NCBI GenBank assembly: GCA_034440575.1
Contig: JAOTOL010001344.1
Location: forward strand, 614,501 to 678,500
DNA from: Imbricaverruca yamaguchii
Taxonomy: Eukaryota > Arthropoda > Thecostraca > Neoverrucidae
Direction of reading: 5' to 3'
DNA: 64,000 nt
The translations under genes and the position numbers were made by a program. The notes below the pieces were generated by a model. The model worked only from the letters and a program-made list of their open reading frames with translations, was not told the origin of the DNA and searched no databases. Of this stretch, positions 12,420 to 23,099 are shown piece after piece; positions within the stretch are counted from its first letter, which is position 1, and each line of letters starts with the position of its first letter.

Positions 12420-12610
12420 ACAGGGCACTGACCCGATATTCTGTCAGTCCGGGCACTGGTCGAGCAGTATGGGAGACTGGGCACCGATCCGATATCACGG
12501 CAGTCTGGGCACTGATCTGGCAGTATGGCAGTCTGAGCACTGCCCTGACATTCAAGGTCAGTCATACGACAGTCTGTACACTGGTCTGGAGGTTCGGCAC
12601 TCGGAGCGCT
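12420..12610 (+). repeat. Degenerate tandem repeat around GGCACTG
   Basis: Imperfect units of about 35 bases share CAGTCTGGGCACTGATC-like cores. Similarity between units is low. Confidence 0.6.
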
Positions 12611-13142
12611 GGTCCAGCAATGCCGACGGCCGTTACACGTGTGCTCACCCGCTACGTTGCCAGCATAGCAATTGGCCGGTGCGGGTATTGAGCCGGATGC
12701 GGGCCGGTCGGCTGGTCGGCACTGGCGGTCAGGTCGGCCGTCCAGGAGCCGGTCAACGCCGGACGGAGCCCCGTGTCACGTGACAGGACAGCTGCGACAC
12801 TGGCGCATCGTCCGGTGACCCCCGCCCCCCACACACTGGATGGGTTCGACCCTTCCAAACGGAGAGCCTCTTCGGCGGGGCACTCTCCAGGCGGCGGCGC
12901 TCCGCCGCGGGCCGCGTAACCAGGCTGTGTCGGGAGGCGATGTCGGTCTGCGAGGCGAGGCGCCGCAGACGCGTCGCGGCAGATGGAGCTCGCGGTTTGG
13001 CCTGTGAATCCGCTCCGCTGCCGTCCACCTACCCCTGGCAACTCCCACCGGCTGGAAATCGCCGGTGTCGGATGCTGGATAAGAGGATGTGCGCCTGGGA
13101 GCTGGTGGAGCGCCGCGGGCAATGGCCACGCAGCCTGCGCCG

Positions 13143-13163
13143 CGTGACGTGACGTGACGTCCG
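13143..13163 (+). repeat. Short TGACG tandem
   Basis: CGTGACGTGACGTGACGTCC has four TGACG steps about 0.85 kb before the start codon. It resembles the longer array at 25868-26175 and is reverse to the one at 23028-23062. Confidence 0.7.
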
Positions 13164-13258
13164 CGATAGCCGACTGCCAGTCGTTCGGTCCCGGCTCTGG
13201 AGCCCTATCTGCAAGTCAATGACTGAGGAGAAGGGACTCGGAAGAGACTCAGATGGGA

Positions 13259-13282
13259 ACCCAGAGGGGTTCCCCTCTGGGT
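13259..13282. other. Perfect 11-bp palindrome
   Basis: ACCCAGAGGGG is followed by TT and its exact complement CCCCTCTGGGT. It would form a tight hairpin or cruciform about 0.73 kb upstream of the start codon. No poly(T) follows and no function is implied. Confidence 0.8.
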
Positions 13283-13704
13283 CGTCTGGGTTGGATCGTC
13301 AGCTTAGCTAACTGGACCAAAATCGGCTTTGTGCTCCAGGCTGACTCTACTGCTCAGCTGTTCCACGGTCCACGGTCGATATCAGGTTGTTCCATGTCTG
13401 GCATGTTCCGATGTCGGCTGTCTCACAATCGATATTAGGTGCATCCCTACCTTTGTCCCACCCTTCCATCCCATGCATCCACTCTCTGTTCCAGTCTCTA
13501 TCCCACCTATTCCACTCCAGTAGCCAACCAAAGCTGCATGACCGACAGAGTCAATGCGCCCCTGAACTGCACCCATCCCACCACTCCCACCCGGTGACAC
13601 CCCCGCCACCAGCACTCCTCGCTCGTGCCCGTCCTGCCCTTCTCGTGGGACACGGCGCTGTCTCGGCGTGAGCTCTGCATGGGCTCGGCGTCGGCTGGAT
13701 GTCT

Positions 13705-13965
13705 GGACCTCGCGGCGGGGTGTGAGGTCGGCGGCAGACTGTTACGGCAGCCGTCGGTGTCCACATGTGGACCCGGGGTGTGAGGTCGGCGGCAGACTGT
13801 TACAGCAGCCGTCGGTGTTCACATGTGGACGCGGGGTGTGAGGTCGGCGGCAGACTGTTACGGCAGCCGTTCGATGTCCACAGGTGGACGCGGGATGTGA
13901 GGTCGGCTGCAGACTGAGCCGTCTGTGTCCACAGGTGGACGCGGGATGTGAGGTCGGCCGCAGCG
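13705..13965 (+). repeat. 58-bp minisatellite just upstream of the start codon
   Basis: TGTGAGGTCGG recurs at 13721, 13779, 13837, 13896 and 13947, giving periods of 58, 58, 59 and 51. It ends about 40 bp before the ATG at 14008, so it must lie in the promoter, the 5' UTR or both. Its ATGTGAG contains ATG directly followed by TGA in the last two copies. Confidence 0.92.
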
Positions 13966-14007
13966 CCACACACAGAAGCACCGCCAGCTCGTCAGCCGGC
14001 CACCACC

Positions 14008-14166
14008 ATGAGCGGCTACGACTCGATCTCCATCGGCAGCGACTACGTCAACCAGAAGGAGGACGTCAAGAACTTCGAGACCGGCCGCATCAAGGCCCTG
14101 CAGGAGGAGCGGCTGCACATACAGAAGAAGACGTTCACAAAATGGATCAACTCGTTCCTCATCAAG
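14008..14166 (+). CDS. kst: Beta-heavy spectrin exon 1 (residues 1-53), start codon
   Basis: This exon encodes the N-terminus and the first helix of the CH1 actin-binding domain. The start ATG sits in a strong context, CCACCACC before ATG with A at -3. Residues 1-26 are divergent and acidic or polar. Residues 27-53 carry RIKALQEERLHIQKKTFTKW followed by INSFLIK, the conserved entry into CH1. The frame stays open for a short way upstream but I see no earlier in-frame ATG. The exon ends in phase 0 before the donor GTTAGT at 14167. The transcription start was not located, so non-coding 5' exons may exist. A 58-bp minisatellite ends about 40 bp before the ATG. Confidence 0.95.
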
Positions 14167-15229
14167 GTTAGTCGGGGTGCGACAGGCGCCGACGCATGTT
14201 GGATCATATGTGTTCGTATACGCTTGCGTTTATATTTCGTGTGGTACTGCTCAGGAGCCCCGAGCCGTTACCACGTCACGTGTTAGCTGTGCAATGCGCT
14301 TTATTTTATCAGCGTCTATGTGGCGCTCTTTCTATCGTTATTGCAATAGTCTGCCGGTCTTCAAACCTGGATTATGCATGTGATGGGATTGGCCGATGTG
14401 TCATTCAACCCAGGGGCGCCGTTTTGTTGAATGGTTAGGAGCGTCAGTCATTTGGAATGTGGCCCAACCACTCCATGAAGAGGTGCAGGACATTTTCTTG
14501 ATTTTTTTGTCTTGCATTAAAAGCGTACTCCGACAACTTTGTGACCTTTTGTACCATTTTTTTGGCGATAGTTTTCATCCAACTCATAGTCAAGATGAAT
14601 AATTATGGGCAGCCTCCAGTAAGCATCGGAAGTGCTTTATCAATCATTGGTCGTTCACAAGGGCTACCAGAGGTGTGCAAACGATACACGCCATTCACCC
14701 AGCTCCGTTTGTACTTCTTATTGGCATCGTATCTCGATCGGATCAATAGATACGTCTGCACACGTTACCGGGCTGACTTGTCCTGTCAGCGCTGGTCAAA
14801 CACTAGACAGGCGGTGGCGGATTGACTGCTGAATCAAGGGTGAATCCATTGAATGAAAATAGACGAACCCTATTTTAGTGCACGATGTTCATGCCCGTCT
14901 CTTGCACTATGCATTTACTGACATGCCGGCTTTTCTTGATCGTTTCTTTTCCGAAGATGTTTCCACTGGAACAATTTCAAAATGACTCATTTCGTCCTTT
15001 TACTATCCGACACTTACACAAGAGGTGATTTTTCGTTTTTAATTATCGGTATTGGGTGCAGTTGATCCCGGAAATCTGGCCCGGTGAAATCAAGCGCGAG
15101 TAAAGTGCACAACGTTTAGCAGCCGAACCAGATTTCGGTAATAATGTTGCAAATTTCTGTACAAACATTGAAAACGTGTCCTTACGACTGAATTCACTTC
15201 CACGGTTATCGGAATGCGCGGCCCAATAT

Positions 15230-15425
15230 CGTACAGCGCTCATCTCTCGGACTGTAAATGTTACCTAATGTGTACAGCCCACATTTCTCGGACTGAAAGC
15301 GTTACCCAATGTGGTACAACGCAAATCTCTTGAACTGAAAGCGTTGCCCAATCTCGTTCAATGCACATATCTTGGTCTGAAAGTGGCCCAATGTGGCACG
15401 GCGCACACATCTCAGACTGAGGGGC
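15230..15425 (+). repeat. Degenerate tandem repeat, about 55-60 bp unit
   Basis: TCTCGGACTGAAAGCGTTACCCAATGTGG-like units recur about 3.5 times with many changes, ending directly against the SINE at 15421. Confidence 0.7.
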
Positions 15426-15576
15426 GAGTGGTCTAGGGGTAAGTTGCTCGTCTCACAATCGAAAGGTTGTGGGTTCGAGCCTACCTGTCGCTACTCTTCG
15501 CCCGCGACCAATCGGCGTGAGATTGGCGACGCTACATGACTCAACGGTCAATGTGTCTAAGAATCAATAATAAACC
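15421..15576 (+). mobile_element. tRNA-derived SINE
   Basis: The head looks like a tRNA with both RNA polymerase III boxes: A box TGGTCTAGGGG (15429-15439) and B box GGTTCGAGCCT (15472-15482), 32 bases apart. The T stem pairs poorly, so it is not a working tRNA. An unrelated body follows, ending in AATCAATAATAAACC, the kind of short AT-rich tail usual in SINEs. It lies in intron 1 in the sense orientation. Confidence 0.6.
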
Positions 15577-16659
15577 ATCTCGACTGAAAGCATGATGCCG
15601 GATGGACGAAATCGGCCAAGCTAGCTTGACACCGAGATTCGAACGCGTTTTCAGCTTGAACGCAACAAGGTGTATGTCTGCGTATCAGGCCGATTAGCTG
15701 TCAACTTTATGATGTACGCCTGCTTATCTGGCGTCGCCCGCTCATCTACCCGCGAGCGATTGATTGTATTGGCGCTGTAGCGCCTGTTTACGACACGGTT
15801 GTGCACACTGTGATCGTTTCTTCCCGCGTGGCTGGTGCGCGCTGCCGGTGTTGTGCCGCTGATGCTTTGATCGAAACACGGCGCGGTGCGCGCCGCAATC
15901 ACTTAACGACGCTGTTTTGGGGGCCGACAACCGAAGGTGCAAGTGGGATCATCACCCTGTGGCCTCGGCCAAGGGCGGATCCAGCCGGTTTGGGAGGGGC
16001 ATCTTTCGACAAGCCGTCAACCCCCCACAGTTTGGCAAATTCTGGCCGGTGTGCTCAGCAAGGCGGTGAAAGATGCTGTTCAGCGGTGGAGGGGGAGATA
16101 CGCGTCTCAAATGAATCTTTTAACAAACATCCGATTTGTGGAGGCCAGTGGACATGTTTTAGACCCTCCTCTCAGCCTTCGGTGTGGCCACGGTCAGATT
16201 GACCCCTTCCCTGGATCTGACTGTGCCGTCGACCTCTTGTCCGCTGGCTGATGCCTGCGCCGTAGCTCGCCCGTGCGCTCTCGGACTCTGTTCGCCAGCC
16301 GGTGGCTTTCGTCTGCGTGTCTCGCAGTTCTCTCGCTGATGGATTCTCAGCTCGGTTCCGATTCCGTCCACCTGTCGTGGTGATCTTCCGCTGATTTGGT
16401 GACTCTCGAATGTCTGACCCTCTGTTGTTGTCTAAGTCATGATCTGATCTGTGGCTTTCCCTTCAGCTTTCCTGGCCATGGAGGGTGGGGTGGAGCAGAG
16501 GGTTAGCAAACATCCTTACCAGGTTTGAATAAGGTTGACATTTTCCCTTTTGGGTCGCATGAAGGGAAGCGAAATGAAGTGTATTTCGCTACGTGGATTA
16601 CGCTTACTACTTTGACTTGCCTTCCATGAGTTTTGGGGTTGTAACTGCGTTCTCATTTT

Positions 16660-16692
16660 CTTTTCCCAATGAATTTGTTTCATTGGGAAAAG
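16660..16692. other. Perfect 14-bp hairpin
   Basis: CTTTTCCCAATGAA and its exact complement TTCATTGGGAAAAG flank the five-base loop TTTGT. It lies in intron 1, in a stretch without repeats. No function is recognised. Confidence 0.85.
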
Positions 16693-17764
16693 CCTCGTGA
16701 TTTGTTTCGCTTTGTCACCTGGCTCATCAAGTCTCACAGATCAGTAGAACCCCGTCCCCCCACCTAAAGACTATTATACCCCCTCCGTGAGTCTCCTCGT
16801 TTTATGAATCCGTCAATATCTGACTTCGTATCCTCCCCTCCCCATCAGTGTGTCAAGTTCTTTTCACCCATTTTCATCCTAATCTCATCCGTCCCTCCTG
16901 ACCCGCCGGAGCGCCCTTTGCTCGATCATATGTGATGGTGCCAGAAGCTCCCGATGACGTCGTTTGATGCTAAATGTTCCATGTCAGCTCAGCCAGATCA
17001 TGTTCCTGTCAGCTTTGACTCGCGGCGTACGTATGTTTGTATTTCCTGCTGCAGTGGCGTTGCACGAGCCGCAGCGCTCTATGTTCCCCGGCATCGTTAT
17101 CTGCCGCAGGCGGCCTTTTGGCGTTGTTGTTCGCTGCAGTTTTTCAGACCACAGGTTCGCCGAGACATGTGGACCGGCTCGCATCGTGGGTAGGAATGTC
17201 TCGGGGCCAACGGTCATATCGTTGTGTGAGTGACTGGAATGCCCCGTGGAGGAGCGTCCCATCGCCCGTGGCCCGTCCTGGTGGAAACCGGTACCACGAC
17301 ACTCTAGTTACGTCAGAGATTAACCGCAGTGTGTCTTGCACGACGGCTTACACATGCCTGGACACAGCTGGATGGAGAGGGTTGTATTTATAGGTCATGC
17401 TGATCATGGGCGTTATGTGTTGGTCGACTGCGCTGGCGCTGCTCACTGCCACTCGGTTGGTCTGTGTGTTCGTCGCTGATGGAGGTGTTCCAACTTCTGC
17501 TTGGTGGCAAGCGTCTGCATGTATTTTTGGTCACGCGAAACGTCATGCACCTCTATTTATGACTGAAAACAAGCCGGAGATGCCACCGAAGAATCGTTTC
17601 GGGGCGATGCGGGTGGTCCACAGCAGTCTGGACGTATTGCCCGTTGGGTAGGCTGGGTAGTCTGACCACTGTCCTTGGCTACTTCCGACACGGGCCGATG
17701 GTGCTCGGTTGCCGTGGAGAATCCGTTCTCGTCACTGGTGACTGTGTAACAGCGATGCGCTGTG

Positions 17765-17955
17765 TCCTTGGTGGGATTGATGACCCGGGTCCCTCCAGTA
17801 GGACTTCAGGTCAAAACCCTCCGGTGGCACTGATGACCTGAGCCACCTTCAGTAGGATTGGGCTGGCCCAATCCAACTCCCTCCGGTGGCTCTGATGACC
17901 TGAGCCCCTTCAGTAGGATTGAACTGGCCCAGGTCAAATCCCTGCGGTGGGATGA
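17765..17955 (+). repeat. 62-bp minisatellite, 3 copies
   Basis: CTCCGGTGGC(A/T)CTGATGACCTGAG and CAGTAGGATTG cores repeat three times. Confidence 0.85.
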
Positions 17956-18779
17956 TGGCCCCGATAAATGGTCGGACTGGTTTCGTCGGGTAGCTCCCGG
18001 CGGAGTCGCTGAGCACCAGCACCGCTAGACTGGACGCCCAGGTCCCGCTGGGTGGGTAAGACTGGTGTCCATCGACACGCCTCCGATTGTGACTGCAGTG
18101 GTCTGCGTGACATCAGTGCATGTTCCGTTCCGTCTGACAAGGGGTGAACGGTATAGAGATAGGAATACCGGTAGGATATCGTCAAATGAGTGAATCGTGA
18201 ATGTTGTTCTGAGAAGAATGCCAACGCCGAGCAGGTCGTTTTTGATCGCCCGTATGAGCGAATTAAGTTACGTGGCATTGCATTTCTAATAGTTTTAGCG
18301 TTAATGAGCGCTCCGTAAGACTTTTTTTTCGGTATTTTTTTCGGTTGCGCGGTCGTTCACTTGATGTTGTCTTCATTTTCCGCGTAATTTCAGGCACGCT
18401 ATTTAATCCAGTTTTGTTGTGTGGACAGTTTAAAATTGGCTGTTATACTGATGTTCTAATGCGCCTATAGTTTCGAGGGAGTTAGGCCGTTCATCTTGTG
18501 CTGCTTCTAGGTACACCACGCGAATGTGTTGGTGGACCTGACTTCAAATGCCAGCGAATTGAAACCTCTTGTTTCCAACTGTACCAAATTCTAAGAATTT
18601 CATGCTTGGATTGCGCACAATTCTCTTGAAACAAATATGCCCATTTCAAAGTATGGCAAGCCGAGTGGTCGTGACTCGATGTCTGCATCTCAGGGAGCCG
18701 CGTGACGCTGGCCGGCGGATTGTGCGCCGCCGTCTGCCGTGATAGATTGCCGATGGTATCACGCATGCCGGAGCTGTCG

Positions 18780-18945
18780 TCGACTGAGCTGAGTGGGCGC
18801 GATCCAGCGGGCCGATGGCGGCGCCGGGTAACCCCGAGCGGTAGTGCCGTCGTGCCGTGGATGTGTATCTCAACTGACCCGAGTGGCCGCGATCAACCGG
18901 GCCGATGGTGGTGCCGGGTAAAGGGTGAAGCCGGGCAGTAGTGCT
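18780..18945 (+). repeat. Tandem duplication of about 110 bp
   Basis: CTGAGTGGGCGCGATCCAGC and its diverged second copy GAGTGGCCGCGATCAACC head two copies that each contain GGGCCGATGG and GGTGCCGGGTAA or close variants. Confidence 0.75.
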
Positions 18946-18960
18946 GTCGTAAAGTGGTTG

Positions 18961-19148
18961 TGTGTCGATTGTTTGTTTATTGGGTGGTTCACGACGCACT
19001 TCGTGCACATTCTCGGCTTATGGCGCCGCCCATACTGTTTCGCCGGTGGGGCGCGGGATTTGGAAATGTCCTGAGCGGCGCTAGTGTCTAACCCTGGGTC
19101 TTTGGTATCCATAGCCCAACACCTTAACCACTCGGCCGTCCTCGCCCC
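18961..19148 (-). mobile_element. tRNA-derived SINE, antisense
   Basis: Read on the minus strand it begins GGGGCGAGGACGGCCGAG and continues GTGGTTAAGG, the start of a tRNA-Ser or Leu-like sequence with an A box. A degraded B box GGGTTAGACAC lies at 19084-19094. The body ends in AATAAACAAACAAT. It shares its first eight bases (GGGGCGAG) and an AATAAAC tail with the SINE at 15421, but the tRNA parts differ. They may be related families or two separate ones. Confidence 0.5.
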
Positions 19149-19162
19149 TTGTGTGCCGATTC

Positions 19163-19262
19163 GTCACACTGTGCCGCCCAGACTGGCGACAGTGTGACAC
19201 CTGTGAGGTATGTCGGACCCGTCACACTGTGCCGCCCAGACCGGTCACAGTGTGACGCCGGT
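19163..19262 (-). repeat. Inverted copies of the 58-bp minisatellite
   Basis: Two diverged units of the 19460-20468 family lie here in opposite orientation: GTCACACTGTGCCGCCCAGA twice, with CACCTGTGAGGT between. About 195 bp of unrelated sequence separates them from the main array. Confidence 0.88.
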
Positions 19263-19459
19263 GGGCTGTGCTGCCATCCCACCCGCCACACCCCGCGACA
19301 GCTAAACCCGGCCGGCTCGCACATGACCACCATCTGGTCACCAGGCAGCCGAGCTGTACTGGTGTCGTGCTGCGATGTAGCACCACAGCCATGGGAGACG
19401 GGGGCCGGGGAACGCGTCGCCTCAGGCTTTGTGAACGACACGCCTCACCGGTGGAACTT

Positions 19460-20468
19460 GTGACTAGTCTGGGCGGCACAGTGTGACAGGTGCGACACAC
19501 CTCACAGGCGTCACACTGTGACTAGTCTGGGCGGCACAGTGTGACAAGTGCAACACACATCACAGGCGTCACACTGTGACTAGTCTGGGTGGCACAGTGG
19601 GACCGGTCCGACACACCTCACAGGCATCACACTGTGACTAGTCTGGGTGGCACAGTGGGACCGGTCCGACACACCTCACAGGCGTCACACTGTGACTAGT
19701 CTGGGTGGCACAGTGGGACCGGTCCGACACACCTCACAGGCGTCACACTGTGACTAGTCTGGGCGGCACAGTGGGACCAGTTCGACACACCTCACAGGCG
19801 TCACACTGTGACTAGTCTGGGTGGCACAGTGGGACCGGTCCGACACACCTCACAGGCGCCACACTGACTAGTCTGGGTGGCACAGTGGGTCCAGTTCGAC
19901 ACAACTCACAGGCGTCACACTGTGACTAGTCTGGGCAGCACAGTGGGACCAGTCCGACACACCTCACAGGCGTCACACTGTGACTAGTGTGGGCGGCACA
20001 GTGTGACCAGTTCGACACACCTCACAGGCGTCACACTGTGACTAGTCTGGGCAGCACAGTGGGACCAGTCCGACACACCTCACAGGCGTCACACTGTGAC
20101 TAGTGTGGGCGGCACAGTGTGACAGGTGCGACACACCTCACAGGCGTCACACTGTGACTAGTCTGGGCGGCACAGTGTGACAGGTGCGACACACCTCACA
20201 GGCGTCACACTGTGACTAGTCTGGGCGGCACAGTATGACAGGTCCGACACACCTCACAGGCGTCACACTGTGACTAGTCTGGGCGGCACAGTATGACAGG
20301 TCCGACACACCTCACAGGCGTCACACTGTGACTAGTCTGGGCGGCACAGTATGACAGGTCCGACACACCTCACAGGCGTCACACTGTGACTAGTCTGGGC
20401 GGCACAGTGTGACAGGTGCGACACACCTCACAGGCGTCACACTGTGACTAGTCTGGGTGGCACAGTGC
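19460..20468 (+). repeat. 58-bp hairpin minisatellite, about 17 copies
   Basis: Units read TGACTAGTCTGGGCGGCACA then GTGTGACAGGTGCGACACAC then CTCACAGGCGTCACACTG. GTCACACTGTG and CACAGTGTGAC flank a 14-base spacer, an 11-bp perfect stem in many units. In units carrying GTGGGACC or GTATGACA the stem is shorter. Confidence 0.95.
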
Positions 20469-20739
20469 AGACGTCTCCTGCGGCGCGATGCTATGATGCG
20501 GACGTGCAGCGTACTGGTGCGTGCACCGTGCGCGTGCCCGGTGGTGCACGCGTCTGCCGCCTGTCTGCATGTGCTGCACGTGGCGGGAAGCGCGGGCGGC
20601 GCGTGCGTGACGGCCGTGCAGATTGGTGGGCGTGGCGTGGGGCGGATGATTCGGCGACGGCCGGATGCCGGCCCGTGACTGGTGTGCCGTGACATCTGCC
20701 CGGCCCTGGGCGGCCGGCCGCGTCGGGGAGTCGGCCGGA

Positions 20740-21130
20740 CGGTGTCTGTCGACGGTCGTACATGGTCGGTCAGAGCTGTCTCTCAGAGCGGCGGCTGATC
20801 CGTCAGAGGTGTCTGTCAGGTGGATAAACCCTCTGTCGGTGGTGTCCGTCAGAGGGATCACTGCTGTGTCAAAAGGATAACTTACCTGTCGGAGGTGTTT
20901 GCCAGGGGTCTGCGTGGGTCTGTCGGAGAATAAAAAAGCTGGTTCGTCGGCGGTGTCCACCCAAAAGGATAGCTTGTCCATCGGAGGTGGTTCGAGTAAG
21001 TCAGGAGTCCGTCAGAGGTAGAAGAGGTGGCCATAGGTGTTCGTAAGGAATTTGAACTGATTTGTCAGGAGCGTCTCCTAGGTGGATAGCGTTTCTGTCA
21101 GGGGTGCCTGTCAGAAAGATAATTAGCCTG
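20740..21130 (+). repeat. Degenerate repeat around GTCAGAGGTGTCTGTCAGG
   Basis: Loose units of about 40-50 bases combine CTGTCGGAGGTGT-like and GGATAA-like cores. Similarity decays to the right. Confidence 0.65.
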
Positions 21131-21159
21131 CCGGTGGACAGCTAGTCGATCGGTGGAAT

Positions 21160-21225
21160 GTGTGTGGGTGTGGGTTGTGGGTGTGGGTGTGGGTGTGTGG
21201 GTGTGGGTGTGGGTGTGGTGTGCAG
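21160..21225 (+). repeat. GTGTGGGTGTGGGT simple repeat
   Basis: About 65 bases of GTGTGGG units. Confidence 0.9.
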
Positions 21226-22029
21226 GGCCTGCCAGTGGCATTGGTGTCTATCAGGTGAGCAGTGCTGATGGCCAGGCGCCACCTCTGGCCGGCTACAGTT
21301 GGCGCCACTGACCTGCGACTGACCTGGCACCAGCTGGCTGCCGCTGCCCACCCACCCGTGGGAGCCAGTGGCGGCTCCAGCCGACTCCGCGTCCCACACA
21401 CGACTCTGCGACAACCTGAATATTGCCCAGAAAGTAGTAAAACGGACTTGAACCGTTTTATATATATTATGCTAATGGTAAATACGAAGTATTGTCATTG
21501 CAATTGTACATGGAAATATAGCAAAGAATACAACCGATAATGTAGGTATTTGTCTTTCGATGTGACGTTTCCTTCCTTCTATAATTTTGACATTCTTGAC
21601 CAGGCTCGGGCACGATCCGGTGTTGTGACTCGCGCTGTCGACCCCGTCATGTCGGCGTCTGCAGGCTGCACACGCGGGCTGGAGCCAGCCGCGGCACACG
21701 TGGACCCTTGGCATGCAGCCGATCGCGGACTACTGCGGAAGAGCAGCACAAATAAGCGTCGGCTCTTCTGCGGCGTAACCTGCCACGCAGCGGCCGGTAC
21801 CTGAGGTCGATTGGTGGCAGGTTGCGTCACGCCGATCGGTCGCAGATTAAGCGGGAGCCAGCCGGAGCCAGATTCGTGCTCGAGACCTTCGACCCGGATG
21901 CAGACGTTGTGACCACTCGACTGCCGTGGCGTGTCGACCGTGTTGTGTGAAGCGCCTCGACCGCGTTGAACTGCGGCCGCTCAGCGCCTCAGCTGACGGC
22001 CGATTCATGGTGACCAGCCGTCCGCGGAC

Positions 22030-22375
22030 GTACATTTGCGGCCCGGCTGAACCCTGATAACACGGCCCGGCTGAGCCCTGACGGCACGGTACAGCTGAAC
22101 CCTGATAACACGGCCCGGCTGAACCCTGACGGCACGGCCCGGCTGAACCCTGATAACACGGCCCGGCTGAACCCTGACGGCACGGCCCGGCTGAACCCTG
22201 ACGGCACGGCCCGGCTGAACCCTGACGGCACGGCCCGGCTGAACCCTGATAACACGGCCCGGCTGAACCCTGATAACACGGCACAGCTGAAGAACGCGGA
22301 CGGCACGGCCCGGCTGAACCCTGACAGCACGGCACAGCTGAAGAACGCGGACGGGACGACCCGGCTGAACGCTGG
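22030..22375 (+). repeat. 24-bp minisatellite, about 14 copies
   Basis: Units GGCCCGGCTGAACCCTGATA plus ACAC, or with GACGGCAC at the end. Since 24 is divisible by three, each minus frame gives a repeating octapeptide, for example around GSAGPCRQ. No start context, signal or downstream domain suggests a real protein. Confidence 0.93.
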
Positions 22376-22479
22376 CGGCACGGCGAATCGCCGACCCGTT
22401 CGGAAGCAGGCATGCGTGAACGTGGCCAGCAGGCGTTGAACCGGCCAGCGCGGCGGTGGCCCGCCATCCGGCACAGCTC

Positions 22480-22735
22480 CCGAGTAGTACCGCGGACTCC
22501 TCGGGGCGGGCGAGACGGTGTGTCACTCTCCTGAGTAGTACCGCGGACTCCTCGGGGAGGGCGAGACGGTGTGTCACTCTCCCGAGTAGTACCGCGGACG
22601 CCTCGGGACTTGCGAGACGGTGTGCCATTCGGCGCAGTTCTCGAGTAATACCGCGGACGGCTGAGCAGCCGTCGGAAACGCTTGGGGACGGGCGAGACGG
22701 TGTGCCACGCTGCCAGATAGTACCGCGGATGCCAC
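22480..22735 (+). repeat. 51-bp minisatellite, about 5 copies
   Basis: GAGTAGTACCGCGGAC recurs at about 22482, 22533 and 22584, then with changes near 22643 and 22708; GGGCGAGACGGTGTG follows each. Confidence 0.9.
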
Positions 22736-23027
22736 GTCAGCAGTTGACAACGCCAAGTCAGTGTAGTGCTGATGTGGAGGCGCGGAGTGGGGGAGGGGTG
22801 ATGTCGCGTCGTCCAGGGTCAGATGTCACTGTTTAGTGATCTGATGAATCAAGATAAATCAATGAGATCAGATGAATCATGAGGCATCGCCACCACCACT
22901 CAAGCAAGTCCCGCACAGCGGTGTCGTTGTTTGACGGCCGCTAAGGATCCTGTTTATTTGGACAGGCGCCGTTCCGATGCCGACGATCGCCAGCCGACCG
23001 GCGGCGAACCACTTGCGTCACACGCCC

Positions 23028-23062
23028 ACGTAACGCGTCACGTCACGTCACGTCACGTCACG
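23028..23062 (-). repeat. CGTCA tandem
   Basis: CGCGTCACGTCACGTCACG continues to CGTCACGCCC. It is the reverse complement of the TGACG steps at 13143 and 25868. Confidence 0.8.
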
Positions 23063-23099
23063 CCCTCCGCACACATTGGCGCCGTTAACCCGAATATTA

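Noticed and set aside
15421..15492. Functional tRNA gene
   Set aside because: A and B boxes are good but the T stem does not pair properly and the sequence continues into a SINE body.
22005..22628. Minus frames with octapeptide repeats such as GSAGPCRQ
   Set aside because: The unit is 24 bp so the frame is kept, but similar repeats appear in all three frames, and no start, signal or domain supports translation.
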